A stretch of DNA of 64,000 nt, taken from NCBI RefSeq assembly GCF_041381155.1, contig NC_091142.1, forward strand, positions 35,823,604 through 35,887,603, written 5' to 3'. Of this stretch, positions 37,901 through 50,819 are shown in pieces. The translations under genes were made by a program, and so were the position numbers. Numbering within the stretch: the first letter of the stretch is position 1; every line of letters begins with the position of its first letter. The notes beneath the pieces were generated by a model. It was given only the letters and a program-made list of their open reading frames with translations, was not told the DNA's origin and did no database searches. Source of the DNA: Argopecten irradians. Taxonomy: Eukaryota; Mollusca; Bivalvia; Pectinida; Pectinidae.

Positions 37901-40900
37901 TCCTGAACAAAATCAAACCTGCATGTTTTTATCTCATGGCCATCTACATTAAGGTCATGTCAAATGTCAGTGATCCGACAACATCGCTATAAAGGTATTG
38001 AAATGACCCCAATATTGTTAGGGACACCTTATGACAGCTCTTGCGAAAAATTGTGAAATAACACAACAATCGTAATTAACACAATAATTTTGATAATGTT
38101 TAATGAAATGTTTGCTGTAAAGCTCACCGTCTCCCGTAATGACTTACCACATAGATGTCATGTCCTCCTAATACCCAAACAGTTTCAACTAGGTCTGTTA
38201 AAGATGTCTCGATGTACTGAAGAGCTTCGTCAAACGAGGAAACGATTTTGTGAATAAATTCGTCGTTTATGATATTACCACTGCAGTGTAAAAATGAAAT
38301 TGAATAAATAAATAAAAATGCCAACATTATTATGCAATCAAGGATGAGCTTGGTTTATGATGACATAACACTCATATCTGTGCTATATCTCAATAACAAT
38401 AAAGACATTCTCAAGTTAATCCGTATAACTTAATTTACTAGATTATCTCTTCCAAATAATAATAATAAAAAAACACTGACGGACTTTTTCTTTTTTTCAT
38501 CGCACCATGGTATTCACCAATCAGAAATGACGTTACATATAGCTTTGTCGTTTGTTTCCATTATGGACTGTAATTTTAAGCCAATGATAATACTTCTTGC
38601 AAATAAAATTGATTATATGAATTTCGACTTGAGTAGACTATATCATTGTGCGTTGATTACTGAAATGAAAAGGCCAAGAAAGAAGGAAATTAGAATGACC
38701 TTGGATTTCGGCTAATCACAATATTGAAGACGTTCCTTGTTTTCCCTTCTGCACTAGCACACTGCCATGTGACCCGACCGCGGATGTTCACACATTTTCT
38801 GTCTGTAATATATTTGATACAAAATACATACAAAACATCAACTACTTATCAAAATATCAAAGCACACGTGTAAAAATATACATAACAAAATTTGCTTTCT
38901 TTGGTAAACGAAATAACAGAGTAAATGCTATACAATTATCGACCTATTTTCAGGTGGATACGGTGAGTAATCATCCCGGGGTTGATATCGTAGTTGACGA
39001 ATTCTTTTGAGAAACGTATCGGCCAATCAAAATACAGCTAAAGCAACAGTCATATTTTAACACTTAATATTAATTATCTCTAACGTCTTTAAAAATATAA
39101 AGGTTTTCTTATGGTGATATGATGCTCTATCTTGAAAAATCCTGATTTGATTTTCTTGAAAATTGACTGAATAAAAGCAACCATGTTAATTTTCATTTAA
39201 TTATTTTTTTCTATAACAAGTGACCGTTACGATTTTTATCTATTTTCATTTTATGAGAATGTTTAAGGTTAATTACACACATCTTTTTTTTAACCTCGTT
39301 TTCATCAAAACATTACAAGTATCTATGACGAGAAGAAAAGCAGTTTTACCTTGAAAAAACATGGATATATACCACATCAAATGAACAATATATATATCAT
39401 AGAGCATTTAGTTCAACAATTTTATTTACAGGGCGGATTTACTTCGGACGAATACTGATTTTTCATGTATAGATTCTACTCAAATTGGAATATCAATTAG
39501 AAAAAAATGACAGGTTCAATTTCTTCGAAACTCTGCCAGAGGACGCATAACAACGTATTTACTTCATAGAACAAGTACGTAATGAATGATGAACTACGGG
39601 AACGTTTTGGAAAATGTGAGACTACGGCGTTTATTTTGGTATACAACTAATAAAGATAGTACGAGCAACTCTGCTGTAATGTTGATCCCTTACCTGGTGA
39701 CGATGTGTGTGCTGTCAGATCCATAAAGTATCTATATTCATTTCTGAAATAAAAGACACCTTCTTTAACTCCAAACATGCTTAATCATAATGCCAAAGTA
39801 TTTGAATTGCATCATACCTAATTTTCAAAACATTATTACTGTGCTCCCAAATGATAAGCCCTGGATGAATAATACCATCAGATTAAAAATGAGACAACGC
39901 AATAGAATATATAGAAAAGCTAAAATAATTAATACCCCCCCACTACTGGGAACGATTTCGTTATCTTAGGAATGAAACAATCGACTTGATCCGTGTGGCT
40001 AAAAAAAACTACATCAAAAAGCTTGAAAATTGTCTAAATGAAAACTCAGTCCCTCCAGACAAATGGTGGAAGATAGCAAAATCTATTACTAACTTCACTA
40101 ATAAATCCTCTTCTATTCCACCTCTTGAATCTGATAATCAAACCATCAATCATCCTATTGATAAAGCAGAAATCCTGAATAATCATTTTAGTAATACTTC
40201 TACATCTTCACCAAACCTTGAATTACCTCAGTTAGCACAGCCCTATATACCTTACTCACTTACTAATATTCAAATCACTCAACAAGATGTATCTGACCAA
40301 ATTAGTAATCTTAATGTAAATAAACCCCCTGGACCAGACGGTATAGTTCCTAAAATAGTAAAACATTTGTGTAACTCACTTATTCTCCCTCTCAGTCTTC
40401 TATTTAATAAAACTCTGGATTCAGGAATAATTCCAATTAGTTGGAAACAATCAAATGTAAATGCTATATATAAAGGGAATGGGTCATCTAATGATGTTCA
40501 AAATTATAGACCTATCTCGATAACCTCTTGTTTCAGTAAAATAATGGAAAAAATAGTATTTAAATATCTCTACAACTATCTTATGGACAACTCTATATTA
40601 TCTAAGCATCAGTCTGGCTTCATACCAGGTGATTCCACTGTTAATCAACTATTGTTTATTTATAATGAAATTGTTAGCAATATGGACCAGGGTAAGGAAC
40701 TTCGATTTATTTTTTTGTGATATAAGTAAAGCTTTTGACAGAGTATGGCATAAAGGTCTTTTACATAAACTCCAGATGTATGGAATAAATGGAAATTTAC
40801 TTCTATGGTTCGACAATTACCTATCTGATAGATTACAAAGAGTGACCACAGAAGGCTACTATTCACAGTTCAAGGTTGTAAATGCTGGGGTACCCCAGGG

Positions 40901-43538
40901 ATCAGTACTCGGGCCTCTTCTTTTCCTCCTCTACATCAACGATATCACTGATAATCTTTCAACTAATATCAAACTTTTTGCAGATGACACCTCCTTGTAC
41001 GTAATTATAGATGAAAAGCCAGCACAAGCAGCTCAAGCACTAACAACTGACCTCTCTAACATTAGTGAATGGGCAAAAACATGGGACATCAAATTTAACC
41101 CTAACAAAACTAAATCAGTACTATTTTCCAGAAAACATAACAAAAACAGCCCCCCAATAAACTTCCAAAACAATCAAATTACTGACACATCTGAACACAA
41201 ACACCTAGGGCTTACACTTAAGGACGATGCATCATGGAAACAACATATCCTTAACATATATGAAAAAGCATACAGTAGATTAAACATTCTTCGTTACATT
41301 AAAAATAAAGTAAATCGTCAGTCATTAATTAAAATTTACACAGCATTTATTAGGCCAATCTTAGAATACGCAGATATAATATGGGATAATTGCACACAAC
41401 AATCAAAAGACCTTTTAGAATCTGTCCAATTAGAAGCAGCCAGAATTATTACAGGATTTAGGTCTGGAACATCTCACAATAAACTTTATACAGATCTTGG
41501 ATGGGAAACACTATCAGTAAGAAGACACAAACACAAACTAATAATGATGTACAAAATAATGCATGGCCTATCACCACAATACTTACAAGATATCCTAAAT
41601 CCTTTCAGTAACATTAACAATCAAAACAATAATGGCTATGCTCTCAGACAAACAAGAATATTTAATCCACCAATATGCAGAACTAATAATTATTTTGATA
41701 GTTTCATCCCACTAATGTGTCGCACTATAAACACTTCTGATAACAATCTCTTTAACTCTCCTTCTCTCTCAGCCTTTAAACACCAACTTAATAAAAATGT
41801 CCCAGTTGTAATTGAATCAACCCAAATTTTTAAAACAGAAGGTGATAGAAGAGCTAATATTATTCTTTGTCAACTTAGAAATTTGTGTAGTAATCTTAAT
41901 TCCCACCTATATACTGACCATCTATCTGATGATACATCTTGTGCTTGTTCTTTTGAAAGAAACTATATCCCACTATTTTCTCGAATGTCCTTTATATGAC
42001 CAACATAGACTTTCCCTGTTCACCTCCATTAGTAGTTATGCAAATCATAACCATATTGATATCAATATTCTTCTTCAAGGCTGTCCTGACTGTGATAAAA
42101 CTATAAACAGACAGTTACTTCACGATGTTCATCTATATATAGGTAAATCTAGACGTTTTAATCTCTATATGATTTAAATTAGCCATGACATAAGTTTTTG
42201 ACATAAGTTTTTGAAATAAGCTTTTGAAATTTAAAGATTCTCTTTAAAAAAAAAACAAAAAAAAACCAAAACAACCCAACAACATTTGAATAACGTTGTA
42301 TAAATTCTACTCTAATTATCCTCTGATAAAGATATACTTGGAGTATTTTGTTGAGCATGGTTGTTTTAATACGATTACTTTGTTTTATTCTATATACAGC
42401 ATACACTTATCTTATTAAAAGAATATACATGTATATTTTCAATTATTTTCAGGAAATTTAACAGTATTGAGAGCAATGACAAGTGTATATACACATGGAC
42501 TGTTGGTCATTGTCTGTCAATATCTGAGCAACATTTGGTCTAATTAGTAATATAACATGTTCTTGTATTAAAATAATAGCTGTATTTGTATTATGTGTGT
42601 TGTGTGAATGGAGTATGCAAAAGAGTTATCTCCCTTTATCTGTTGTAAAATTTCATTTCAAAACTTAAATATAATATCTATAATTGATGTAAGTTTAAAC
42701 TATTACTTTTGCCACCATTGGAGAGAATTTATATAGGCTTTGCCTGTTATTTAATCCATTTGACTTGTAACATCTTTGTCAATAAAATTTGTTGAAATGA
42801 AAAAATACCTAATTTTCATGACGTTATCACACGTGTGAAGATTATGATTTATGATGGTAACACATACTTAACCTTTACTTGAAGCTTTGATATCGGGAAA
42901 TTGATCTCAAATGATTGATATACATCTTGAAATCTTCAAAGACATAAGCTTAACTGTTTTTAATTTCGTTGCATACGTGAAAAAAGGTTACGTTTGAATA
43001 AATGTCTAACTTTATTTTTAACAAAAAAAAAAAGAAAGAAAAAATAAATAAATAAAAGCAAGACAGTAAGAATAACAAATACAATGTAACTTACTCTACT
43101 TTCCTTCATTTTAACGATGAATTCTGTCAGGCCAGTAGTTGTAACGACATGTCTAGTTAAAAATATGTCGGCTGTTTCACATCATGAATAGATTATAGTA
43201 CTCGATAAGTGTGTAATGCAATATAATACGGATGGTAGAATGAGAAATGGAAAAGGACAATGTCGTTCATCAGTGAGATGAGAGTGTACAATAATTAATT
43301 CAAGCGATCGTACAGAAGATAAGGTTGGCACTTCCTGTGCTTAGTACGATATGACTATATCAAACTGAATTATGATCACTCATCGTATCAAAGTATTATG
43401 GTTTTGAATGACCAGTTTACAAACATATAGAAACCCTGTTTTAATATCGACTTACGGTAAATGTGGCCATGGTAATCTATTGTTAAATCCAATTCCTCTG
43501 TTAGACTCGCACATGGCCGCCATTATCTTAAAATTCAT
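34980..43538 (-). CDS. DHFR: Dihydrofolate reductase (one central exon not found)
   Basis: DHFR reduces dihydrofolate to tetrahydrofolate with NADPH, for thymidylate and purine synthesis. Minus-strand exons: 43456-43538 (MNFKIMAAMCESNRGIGFNN then RLPWPHL: the GIG loop and substrate-site PW), 39694-39743 (NEYRYFMDLTAHTSSP), 38148-38280 (ends TVWVLGGHDIYV, the conserved WxxGG segment), 35907-36016 (LYLTHI...EADTHFPQF) and 34980-35097 (NNVIYEFKVYTP, then a divergent tail to TAG). Splice sites are canonical and phases agree except between exons 2 and 4. The expected exon of ~100 nt with the MGxxTW and nucleotide-binding segment was not found between 38281 and 39693; a weak stop-containing resemblance lies at 38945-39040. 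The gene may carry a degenerate exon, or the exon was missed. Intron 1 holds a LINE in antisense. Family identity is secure; function is uncertain. Confidence 0.85.
37450..37570 (-). mobile_element. LINE 3'-end fragment
   Basis: Read on the minus strand this is a LINE 3' UTR end: TATATAGGCTTTATCTGGTG, then AATAAAATTCGTTGAAATTG, as in the ends of the elements at 4540 and 42.8 kb, followed by an A/T-rich tail. Only ~0.1 kb remains. It lies in a DHFR intron. Confidence 0.6.
37585..37735 (+). repeat. ~28-bp minisatellite in a DHFR intron
   Basis: About five imperfect copies of TTATTTACTATTACATCTGA with an AATATTA spacer, directly next to the LINE 3' fragment. Confidence 0.75.
39836..42806 (+). 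mobile_element. 5'-truncated LINE (jockey/CR1-like superfamily)
   Basis: Starts abruptly in the region linking endonuclease and reverse transcriptase (PWMNNTIRLKMRQRNRIYRK) and runs to a 3' UTR with TATATAGGCTTTGCCTGTTA and AATAAAATTTGTTGAAATGA. Reverse transcriptase and C-terminal cysteine motif are present; the endonuclease is absent. It is inserted in DHFR intron 1, antisense to the gene. Confidence 0.85.
39986..42177 (+). pseudogene. LINE reverse transcriptase ORF, frameshifted
   Basis: RNA-directed DNA polymerase of the LINE. Motifs in order: NKPPGPDGI, NYRPISITSCFSKIMEK, HQSGFIPGDST, then DISKAFDRVWHKGL, NAGVPQGSVLGPLLFLLYIN, the catalytic FADDTSLY, HKHLGLTL, and a C-terminal cysteine region (TSCAC then HYFLECPLY). 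Two frame changes break the ORF. One lies near 40715 at a run of seven T's (frame 39986-40720 passes into 40629-41999). The other lies near 41960 (into the frame ending at 42177). All catalytic motifs are otherwise intact, so decay is mild. The missing N-terminus makes it non-autonomous in any case. Confidence 0.85.
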
Positions 43539-43945
43539 CTTATGTAACTTGTGATCTTACCTGTACCCAACAGGTTTTGCCGACTAACGACAGAACAGTA
43601 CTCAGTGGAAGTATCTAAATTAGGTTTATATATGCACACATGTGTTCCATACATACATCTGTTGTTCTGATGACATGAGAGATATGTAGCAAATTAATCT
43701 AAAGAGAGGTAGTTATCCGATTATGCTCGTCACGTGTGACTGTGGCATATCAGTATTCCCTGACATATACTAACTAGGATTTCATTACATGCGGGACTCC
43801 TCCTGTAATGTTATCTTATATTGTATTGGTGTGTCACTCATGAGCCCTAAGGCTTCACATAGTAAACCAATGAGCCTTGAACTCAGGCAATATTTTCAGA
43901 TATATTGCTTACAAATGAATGAGATTGAATTTCACATTATCCACG

Positions 43946-43947
<2 letters not shown>

Positions 43948-43985
<38 letters not shown>
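43948..43985 (+). repeat. Long A homopolymer
   Basis: About 36 consecutive A residues. No LINE or SINE body is obvious immediately upstream, so it may be a simple-sequence tract rather than a retroposon tail. Its length is likely unreliable in any assembly. Confidence 0.85.
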
Positions 43986-43987
<2 letters not shown>

Positions 43988-44388
43988 GCAAAGATAAATT
44001 GCATTTTAATTCTGTAAAACTATTTGGGCTGCGAAATTAATTTTGTTTTTCATGTTTAATGATTTTCCACAGCTATTAAATGTGTGTACATTTGTAAAAG
44101 GAGCAGGTGGATTTGGTTTGTACATACTGTTAAATCGATCCTTGTCACTCAGCTGATGGAAAATGTATCCTTAGCTCAGACAGTTAAGCCGTAACATTTT
44201 ACATCGAAGACCCGGTTTCTATGTCGGGCAATCGAGAGGAATCACTTATATGTTCCCCTGTTCTTCTAAATTTGCACCCAACTAAAATATTCACGGTGGT
44301 TGTATCAGGATCTCGTATGTCTCTGCGTGGGGGAAGACTTTGAAAAAGGAGAGAGGATTGTTGCGGGATAGAACTGGGTCGATCATCG

Positions 44389-44455
44389 GTGACGAAATAG
44401 CTCACTTGGTATGGCACTGGGCCCAGGGTTCGAATCTTGGTCCGGCCGCTACATT
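44389..44455 (+). mobile_element. tRNA-like SINE head fragment
   Basis: A-box-like TAGCTCACTTG and B box GGTTCGAATCT are correctly ordered and spaced. The flanking stems do not pair, so this is not a functional tRNA. Confidence 0.45.
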
Positions 44456-44680
44456 TCCGCCTCTCCTATTACATATTATTGAATTCAGTCTTTCTCGATG
44501 AAGTTAAAATCTCGAAAAAATTCACAAATAATAAACCTACTAAAATCATTCTCAGAGACTACCGTTCTTAAACAAAACGTTGGGTACTTTTCTTACTCAA
44601 GTCTAGCTGCAATAAGACGATGAACTTATCAAAGGTCAATGTTTGGAGAGGCCCACCAGAGGCGTGTTCAGGATGGCTAG

Positions 44681-44731
44681 CGCTCGCGAGCGTAAGCGGG
44701 CGCTCGCGAGCGTAAGCGGGCGCTCGCTTCT
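44681..44731 (+). repeat. GC-rich 20-bp tandem repeat
   Basis: Two and a half copies of a unit reading GCGCTCGCGAGCGTAAGCGG. Each unit contains the self-complementary core GCTCGCGAGC. It stands out sharply from the AT-rich surroundings and is CpG-dense. Confidence 0.8.
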
Positions 44732-46371
44732 GTGCAAGTGATTTTCCAGTCTACCTTGGTAGTGGTTGACCAAATCAAATAAAAAAAGAAATAAAAGTAA
44801 CTAAAACCATCACCGGAGCTTAATTAGAAATAAACACATTTCGGTCAAACCTAAATTACTGTATTATAACTAAGTATTATTATTCGTGTTATTCTAACGA
44901 ATTGCAGAAATAAACACTAGAAATAACCATAAACATTCGATTAAAGTTAAATTACTGAAAAGTATCTTTTTTTTCTTTTTTTTGGTGCTATATGATATAA
45001 CATCTTGACTATATTTGTTGCGAGTAATACAACAGTTCTACACCATGGTCACTTTATCGACGAAGTTTGTAAATAATCCAGAAACGTAAGAACACGTGAT
45101 TGTAACGTATGCGTCACTTCCTTTGAAGTCTTTGAAAGTCACGTGACGGTCGGTAGTTTGTACAAGACGCATCAGGTCCGAAAAGCCTGGGTCAGTACCA
45201 ACTGTCACTGTGTATCTTGGTAGAAGTTCTGCATGAACATTGAAGACACCATTCCAGGTAAGGACGATAGCATCATCAACTCTAGAAAGTGATGGATTGA
45301 ATCCTGGAACAGCAATAAAAATCAACTGTAGCTTGACTCTTTCATATGGAAAGGATTACAAATATGAATATTGATTAAGTAATATAATTTCAAACAGATT
45401 CGATGCAAACGGGGAGCTCCGATAGTGACTTATTTCTAATTGTATCATTGTGCAAGCAAATTGTATGTTGATGCGACAAATATCTATATAAAAACTGTAA
45501 AAAAATAATTGTAACTTTCAACAATTTGTAGATCAATTAAAGGTTCTAAGTGATGTGAAAAAAAGAAAACATTTAAAGAATTTCGTTGCAGAAGCCACTA
45601 AATAATAAGTATTTTTTTTAAAAGCAGAACGATAGGAAATGCAATACAAAAAAATCCATTTTTTGCGTTTGCTTTCCAATGTTGACTAATTATTCTTTTA
45701 CCTGTAAGAGTTGGTGGTGTCCTCGCAATCAGAAAGGTTCCATTAACTAGTTGGCAGAACATATTATCCTGACCACACGCCTGAATCTCCATCTTGATCA
45801 AGCAGGGCATGGTCTAACGAAGCATAATTCCGTAGCTCAGTGTTTTTCCCATTGCGTTAAAGACTTGCAACTCGACGGATTCTGTAAGAATAGCCATTTA
45901 TTCCTGAAGTGTCATTGGAAATTTCCCAGGAAAACATAACCCCGGAAGATGTTTGAATTACCGGAAGTCCAGAAAATGTTGCCAGAACGGTGTCAAATGA
46001 AATCATTGCATCGCTGACATTGGGAGCAAATAAAGTAACAGTTTCAGGCCCTAATAAGGTGGACTTTTGTGGATTCGCAATATTAAAACATGTGCTACGT
46101 GCAGAGATATCAATGCCATGGTCTATCACCAGAAACGGTGTCTCGACTTATGTTTCGCTGTCACCATAGTGTAACATCCGCATTGTTTTTACCTGTAATA
46201 TATTACAAAATACGTGTGATTCATCTGAAGCACTCCAAATCTTCTGTTGTAAGTAAATGCATGAATATCAGTCCATTTCAAGATTTACATTACAGAACAT
46301 TTTACATTTAATTAATGCAAGAAATTTGAACTAAATGAGAAATACTCGAGTAAGAAAATGTACTTACTATC

Positions 46372-46853
46372 TCACAAGAACAGTCAACTTCAGAACTTTC
46401 ATCTTCAGTGACCTCCCAACTGACCTTGACTTTGGTTAGAATTCGATCTCCAAAATCTTTGTAGGTTATGCTCATATATGCGTTTGCTATGGATGGTGGT
46501 GTGTAGTCCATCAGCAGAGAGCTTGAGTAAAAGTGACTCCACGTGCCGGCTTGGTTTACTGCAGTAACTGTAACGTGTTCATTTTGTCCATGAGGTGCCT
46601 CAACCGGTAGCAGTACACTATAGGACGTGGAGACACGTTTAAGCGGATGTAATTGGAACCAACCTTTCGATGTTCCTGCCCCAACATAGATCTCTCTCAT
46701 TCCACTCTCCAGGTCCATGATACCAGTATTGATGTTGAGTTCTGTGAGCGTCACCTGGTGGACTACGACAACATCATCCATAAGACCTGTTTCTGTGATT
46801 CTGTTGGATACTGACAAGATGATATCTACTGACATCGCTTTCATATATAACAA
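46372..46853 (-). other. Repeat exon near the 3' part of the large repeat gene
   Basis: Open across ~155 residues: TGLMDDVVVVHQVTLTELNI, DLESGMREIYVGAGTSKGWF, HVTVTAVNQAGTW, MDYTPPSIANAYMSI, VSWEVTEDES, ending in CSCEI at a GTAAGT donor. Upstream pieces are 48478-48583 (NGAGLSSVTASDEFVVDRSA) and 47245-47362 (SGIKYYSAGLGTDPLLDDVK). Downstream, 45038-46190 is broken into several frames. Confidence 0.6.
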
Positions 46854-48860
46854 TGAATAAGATAAAACTAATTTTCAATTCGATTTTTCTGAGACTTTCA
46901 TTGAAACTAATTTTCTAGTTTTCCTGTATACAACAGCTGGTTAGTGAGATTGATATATTCCATATATTGTGTCTTTCTTCCCTATACAAAGTATGACATG
47001 CTTTGATTCGATTCGCTGTTGATGCAGGACGACGTTACCTGTTCTGAACCTGACGAAGAATTTTTATTTAACTTAGTGATAGCTTTAGCTTCTTAGATAT
47101 CAAAACCAATAAAGTATCCCCATGAAAGAAAGCTATTCCGTTTACTAGTTACTAGAATGTAAAAGGTCTAACTGGCTTACTGACTTGGTCCACGACAAAC
47201 ACATTAGTAACAATATACTACTAGCATTTATACAGATATTACATTTGAAGTTTTCACCCCTTTTTTTGTTCCGGTGAAGGACAATGGTTTGACGTCATCC
47301 AGGAGAGGGTCTGTCCCCAGTCCCGCCGAGTAATACTTTATACCCGAGTGGGGGGTCACTAAAACCAGACCAGAGACAGCCAGTGTGTGTTGTGTTTGGT
47401 TGAAAGTCGACGTCCACCTAGAATTAATTTTTCATTTAAATATTGATAAGAACGAAGTTGAAAGTCGATCTAGATACATTTTTTTCCAAAAAACTGATGC
47501 AAGGGTCATTATTCAAAAGAAAATCATGAATTTAGAATCTTTAACTTTTGGTTACATTTATACAATGTTCTGAGTGTGAAATAACACGGCGTATTTTGGT
47601 AGAGATAATCTTGGTTTTTTTGCGTATAACGAGCATTCCAATTGGTTTATACCTTTTGATCAGCCTATTAAGGAACAAATGGCGTCGTAGTTATGATTGA
47701 ACTAGACGATTTCTTAGGAGCAAAGAGTCCTAAAATAAATTCGAAATTTTGAAACTTTGAAATGTTTAATTGAAAAGAACTTTTAGAGTAATGGAGATAT
47801 AATAGAAACATTTGAGTGTACTGTCACCATAAACCGCTTGTCATGTATTTACAGAACATACAAATCTATTCAAGCTATTCCTTAAGTAATTGAAATTGGA
47901 CATTAGTTATCAATTGCTTTCATTACCATTTATGGACTTTATACAAATAACGGTGAAAGCTATTTACGTGTGCGCCTCAATGAATTCATCAGATTTATAG
48001 TTGCGTCGACAAACAAGCAGAATACCTGTCTTTTTTATCAAAGAAGTTTAATACAAACAAATGTTGACAGTGTATGCGCATAAACCCTATCTAGATATCT
48101 CTTTGATCTTTAGATTAAGGTCACAGCAGGTGGAAATCGGAATGTTTGTGTTTTCTGATATCGTTCATGAAATGTAACTTTCAAAAAATGAAAATGATGG
48201 TGTTTAATTTTTGTTATATCGTTTACAACATGTCACTTTCCAGCAATAAAGCGGCCTGTTTGGAAACAATAAAACAAACATATTGCCATGAATGTGCATA
48301 CACAATAACTAATGACGTTTGCAATAAAAGACGGAAACTTCTGGTTATTTACCTTTATTCGTTGTTATCACAAATATATCAATGCTTATTGTTCCCCCAG
48401 TAAGTGTTTTATTTTGATAACAGGGGAAATTCTATATAACATGTAGACTAACCCAGATGTTAATATATTTACCTCCAGAAGACCATCCCTGACAATTCCC
48501 TCTACCGGAGCGGATCTGTCCACCACAAACTCATCAGAAGCAGTCACGGACGACAGCCCTGCTCCATTCGTCACCTTTAACAAACAGATATCAACTTACT
48601 CATTGAACACTGTGTCATTCATTTTAAAAGAGGAGAATAAAATAAACACGTATGTTAGTGAAAAAATGTATTTAAACATTAGACCCTGTTTAAACAAGGG
48701 ATATTTTGTATGCCTATAATTATATCACTGCCTATGTGTACTTGGATATAAAATTGTATATATCGGGCAAATATTATGTATAACTGTGTAAGTGCACCTA
48801 TAAACTGATATATAGGAATGCAAAATATCACTTAAATAGTGGCTAAGTAAATCAACAGAA

Positions 48861-49525
48861 CATAATCAATGATGTAGATATTCTTAGACACGTTTAAGCA
48901 ACAGAAGCAGTAAAAAGATTTAAATACAAGTTACTCACAAGCAGGATAACATAATATCTGTGGCCATCATGTAGAGTCTCGAGATCGGACAAAGAAGTAA
49001 ATTCTCCAGAACCATTCTGATAGTCGATTACATCAACCTGATCTTTAGACGATCCTACACCCAGACGAGTTTTAGAAATTCCACTCTCGTTATCTCGAAC
49101 TCCGGTCCAGTGGATGGTGATCTCCTCAGACACGATGTCTGAGGGTTTTAAATAGGTCCCGACCGATATGGAACCGGTAACTGGGGGAGTGTTATCAAAC
49201 ATTACTCCGTTCGACACGGCGGTGGTATGATGGAAAACGTGGTCAAATGCTTAAATGAAATTCGAAACTCATTACAATAGGTGAGCGTGTTTGAATATTG
49301 AAATATTACGATATGGTTATGATTTTTTGACATGTCGTTAGCAAGAAAGGTTCGATGATAAAGAATGATTGCATAAAAATAAACATATATGAATATATGT
49401 CAAAATTCATCTATGGGAAAATTACAAAAACAAAATAAGTAATTAATGAAATAAAATTTAGTTTTTGACCTACTGAATTCAAAACAAAGTGCACAAGTTG
49501 TGCTTAGCTATCAATACTTATATGT
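48861..49525 (-). repeat. Segmental tandem duplication, copy 1 (exon plus introns)
   Basis: Almost identical to 49601-50280 at an offset of 740 bp, including the exon VSEEITIHWTGVRDNESGIS and flanking introns. In this copy the exon is open throughout (FDNTPPVTGSISVGTYL). Confidence 0.9.
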
Positions 49526-49600
49526 GGAATGCAAAATATCACTTACAACGTGTGCGTAAGGATTACTTCCTAGGAGTACAAACGTCATCATATGAAGAAA

Positions 49601-50280
49601 CATAATCAATGATGTAGATATTCTTAGACACGTTTAAGCAGCAAAAGCAGTAAAAAGATTTAAATGCAAGTTACTTACAAGCAGGATAACATAATATCTG
49701 TGGCCATCATGTAGAGTCTCGAGATCGGACAAAGAAGTAAATTCTCCAGAACCATTCTGATAGTCGATTACATCAACCTGATCTTTAGACGATCCTACAC
49801 CCAGACGAGTTTTAGAAATTCCACTCTCGTTATCTCGAACTCCGGTCCAGTGGATGGTGATCTCCTCAGACACGATGTCTGAGGGTTTTAAATAGGTCCC
49901 GACCGATATGAACCGGTAACTGGGGGAGTGTTATCAAACATTACTCCGTTCGACACGGCGGTGGTATGATGGAAAACGTGGTCAAATGCTTAAATGAAAT
50001 TCGAAACTCATTACAATAGGTGAGCGTGTTTGAATATTGAAATATTACGATATGGTTATGATTTTTTGACATGTCGTTAGCAAGAAAGGTTCGATGATAA
50101 AGAATGATTGCAAAAAATAAACATATATGAATATATGTCAAAATTCATCTATGGGAAAATTACAAAAACAAAATAAGTAATTAATGAAATAAAATTTAGT
50201 TTTTGCTACTGAATTCAAAACAAGGCGATACTGATTTTTTTACAAACACAAGTTGTGCTTAGCTATCAATACTTAGATTG
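49601..50280 (-). repeat. Segmental tandem duplication, copy 2 (one-base deletion)
   Basis: Matches copy 1 with very few differences. One is a missing G in the exon (ATATGAACC against ATATGGAACC), which breaks the frame just upstream of VSEEIT. A shorter 42-bp match (49557-49598 with 50417-50458) marks the junction of the duplication. Confidence 0.9.
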
Positions 50281-50819
50281 TGGAAGCGACATGCGTCAAG
50301 ACTACTTACCTGTAACTGTGGCGTAGTACGTCACTCCCGGAGTAAGTGTCGGGTTTTGGACTCTAGCGGAGTGATAGAAACCGACGTCTGTTTCAGGTAC
50401 AACGTCCTGTGCGTACGGATTACTTCCTAGGAGTACAAACGTCATCATATGATTTAAGACAACAAAACAGTCCTGTCATGGTATGGTTATAAACGCTAAC
50501 AAGATATACTGATGCTACATACTCATGTAGCGTCTATGGCCAGAATCGAACTGTAAATTACCATAACTGCATGTGTTAAATAATAATTAGGCGGTAAAAT
50601 GTAAAGGGTAAAAAAAAATTATGGCCAATTCCATTGTTTATATCAGATACTATAAAATATGTTTAAATTAAAGTCATTTTTGTGTTCTCTTTCGACGAAC
50701 AAGCGATTATTTTCTAACAAAAAGGACATTTGATAACAAAAAGGACATTTGATAACATGAGGAAATACCAACAACGATTCCATAATATCGCCAATATCCT
50801 TTGACCTACCGACGGAATA

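Larger units (their letters stand above)
43539..45037. other. Intergenic region upstream of DHFR, simple repeats
   Basis: Contains the DHFR 5' flank, a run of about 36 A's (43948-43985), a tRNA-like SINE piece (44389-44455) and a GC-rich tandem repeat (44681-44731). No coding exon recognised. Confidence 0.5.

Noticed and set aside
38941..39040. Missing DHFR exon 3
   Set aside because: The minus strand shows short resemblances in different frames (ILIGRY, TFL) but with stops and no consistent frame, so it was not called.
43095..43155. Possible extra minus-strand exon between DHFR exons 1 and 2
   Set aside because: Has AG and GTAAGT-like borders and an open frame (HVVTTTGLTEFIVK), but DHFR exons 1 and 2 already join in phase and the residues do not match DHFR.
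44389..44455. Functional tRNA gene
   Set aside because: A and B boxes are present but stems do not pair; classed as SINE-derived.
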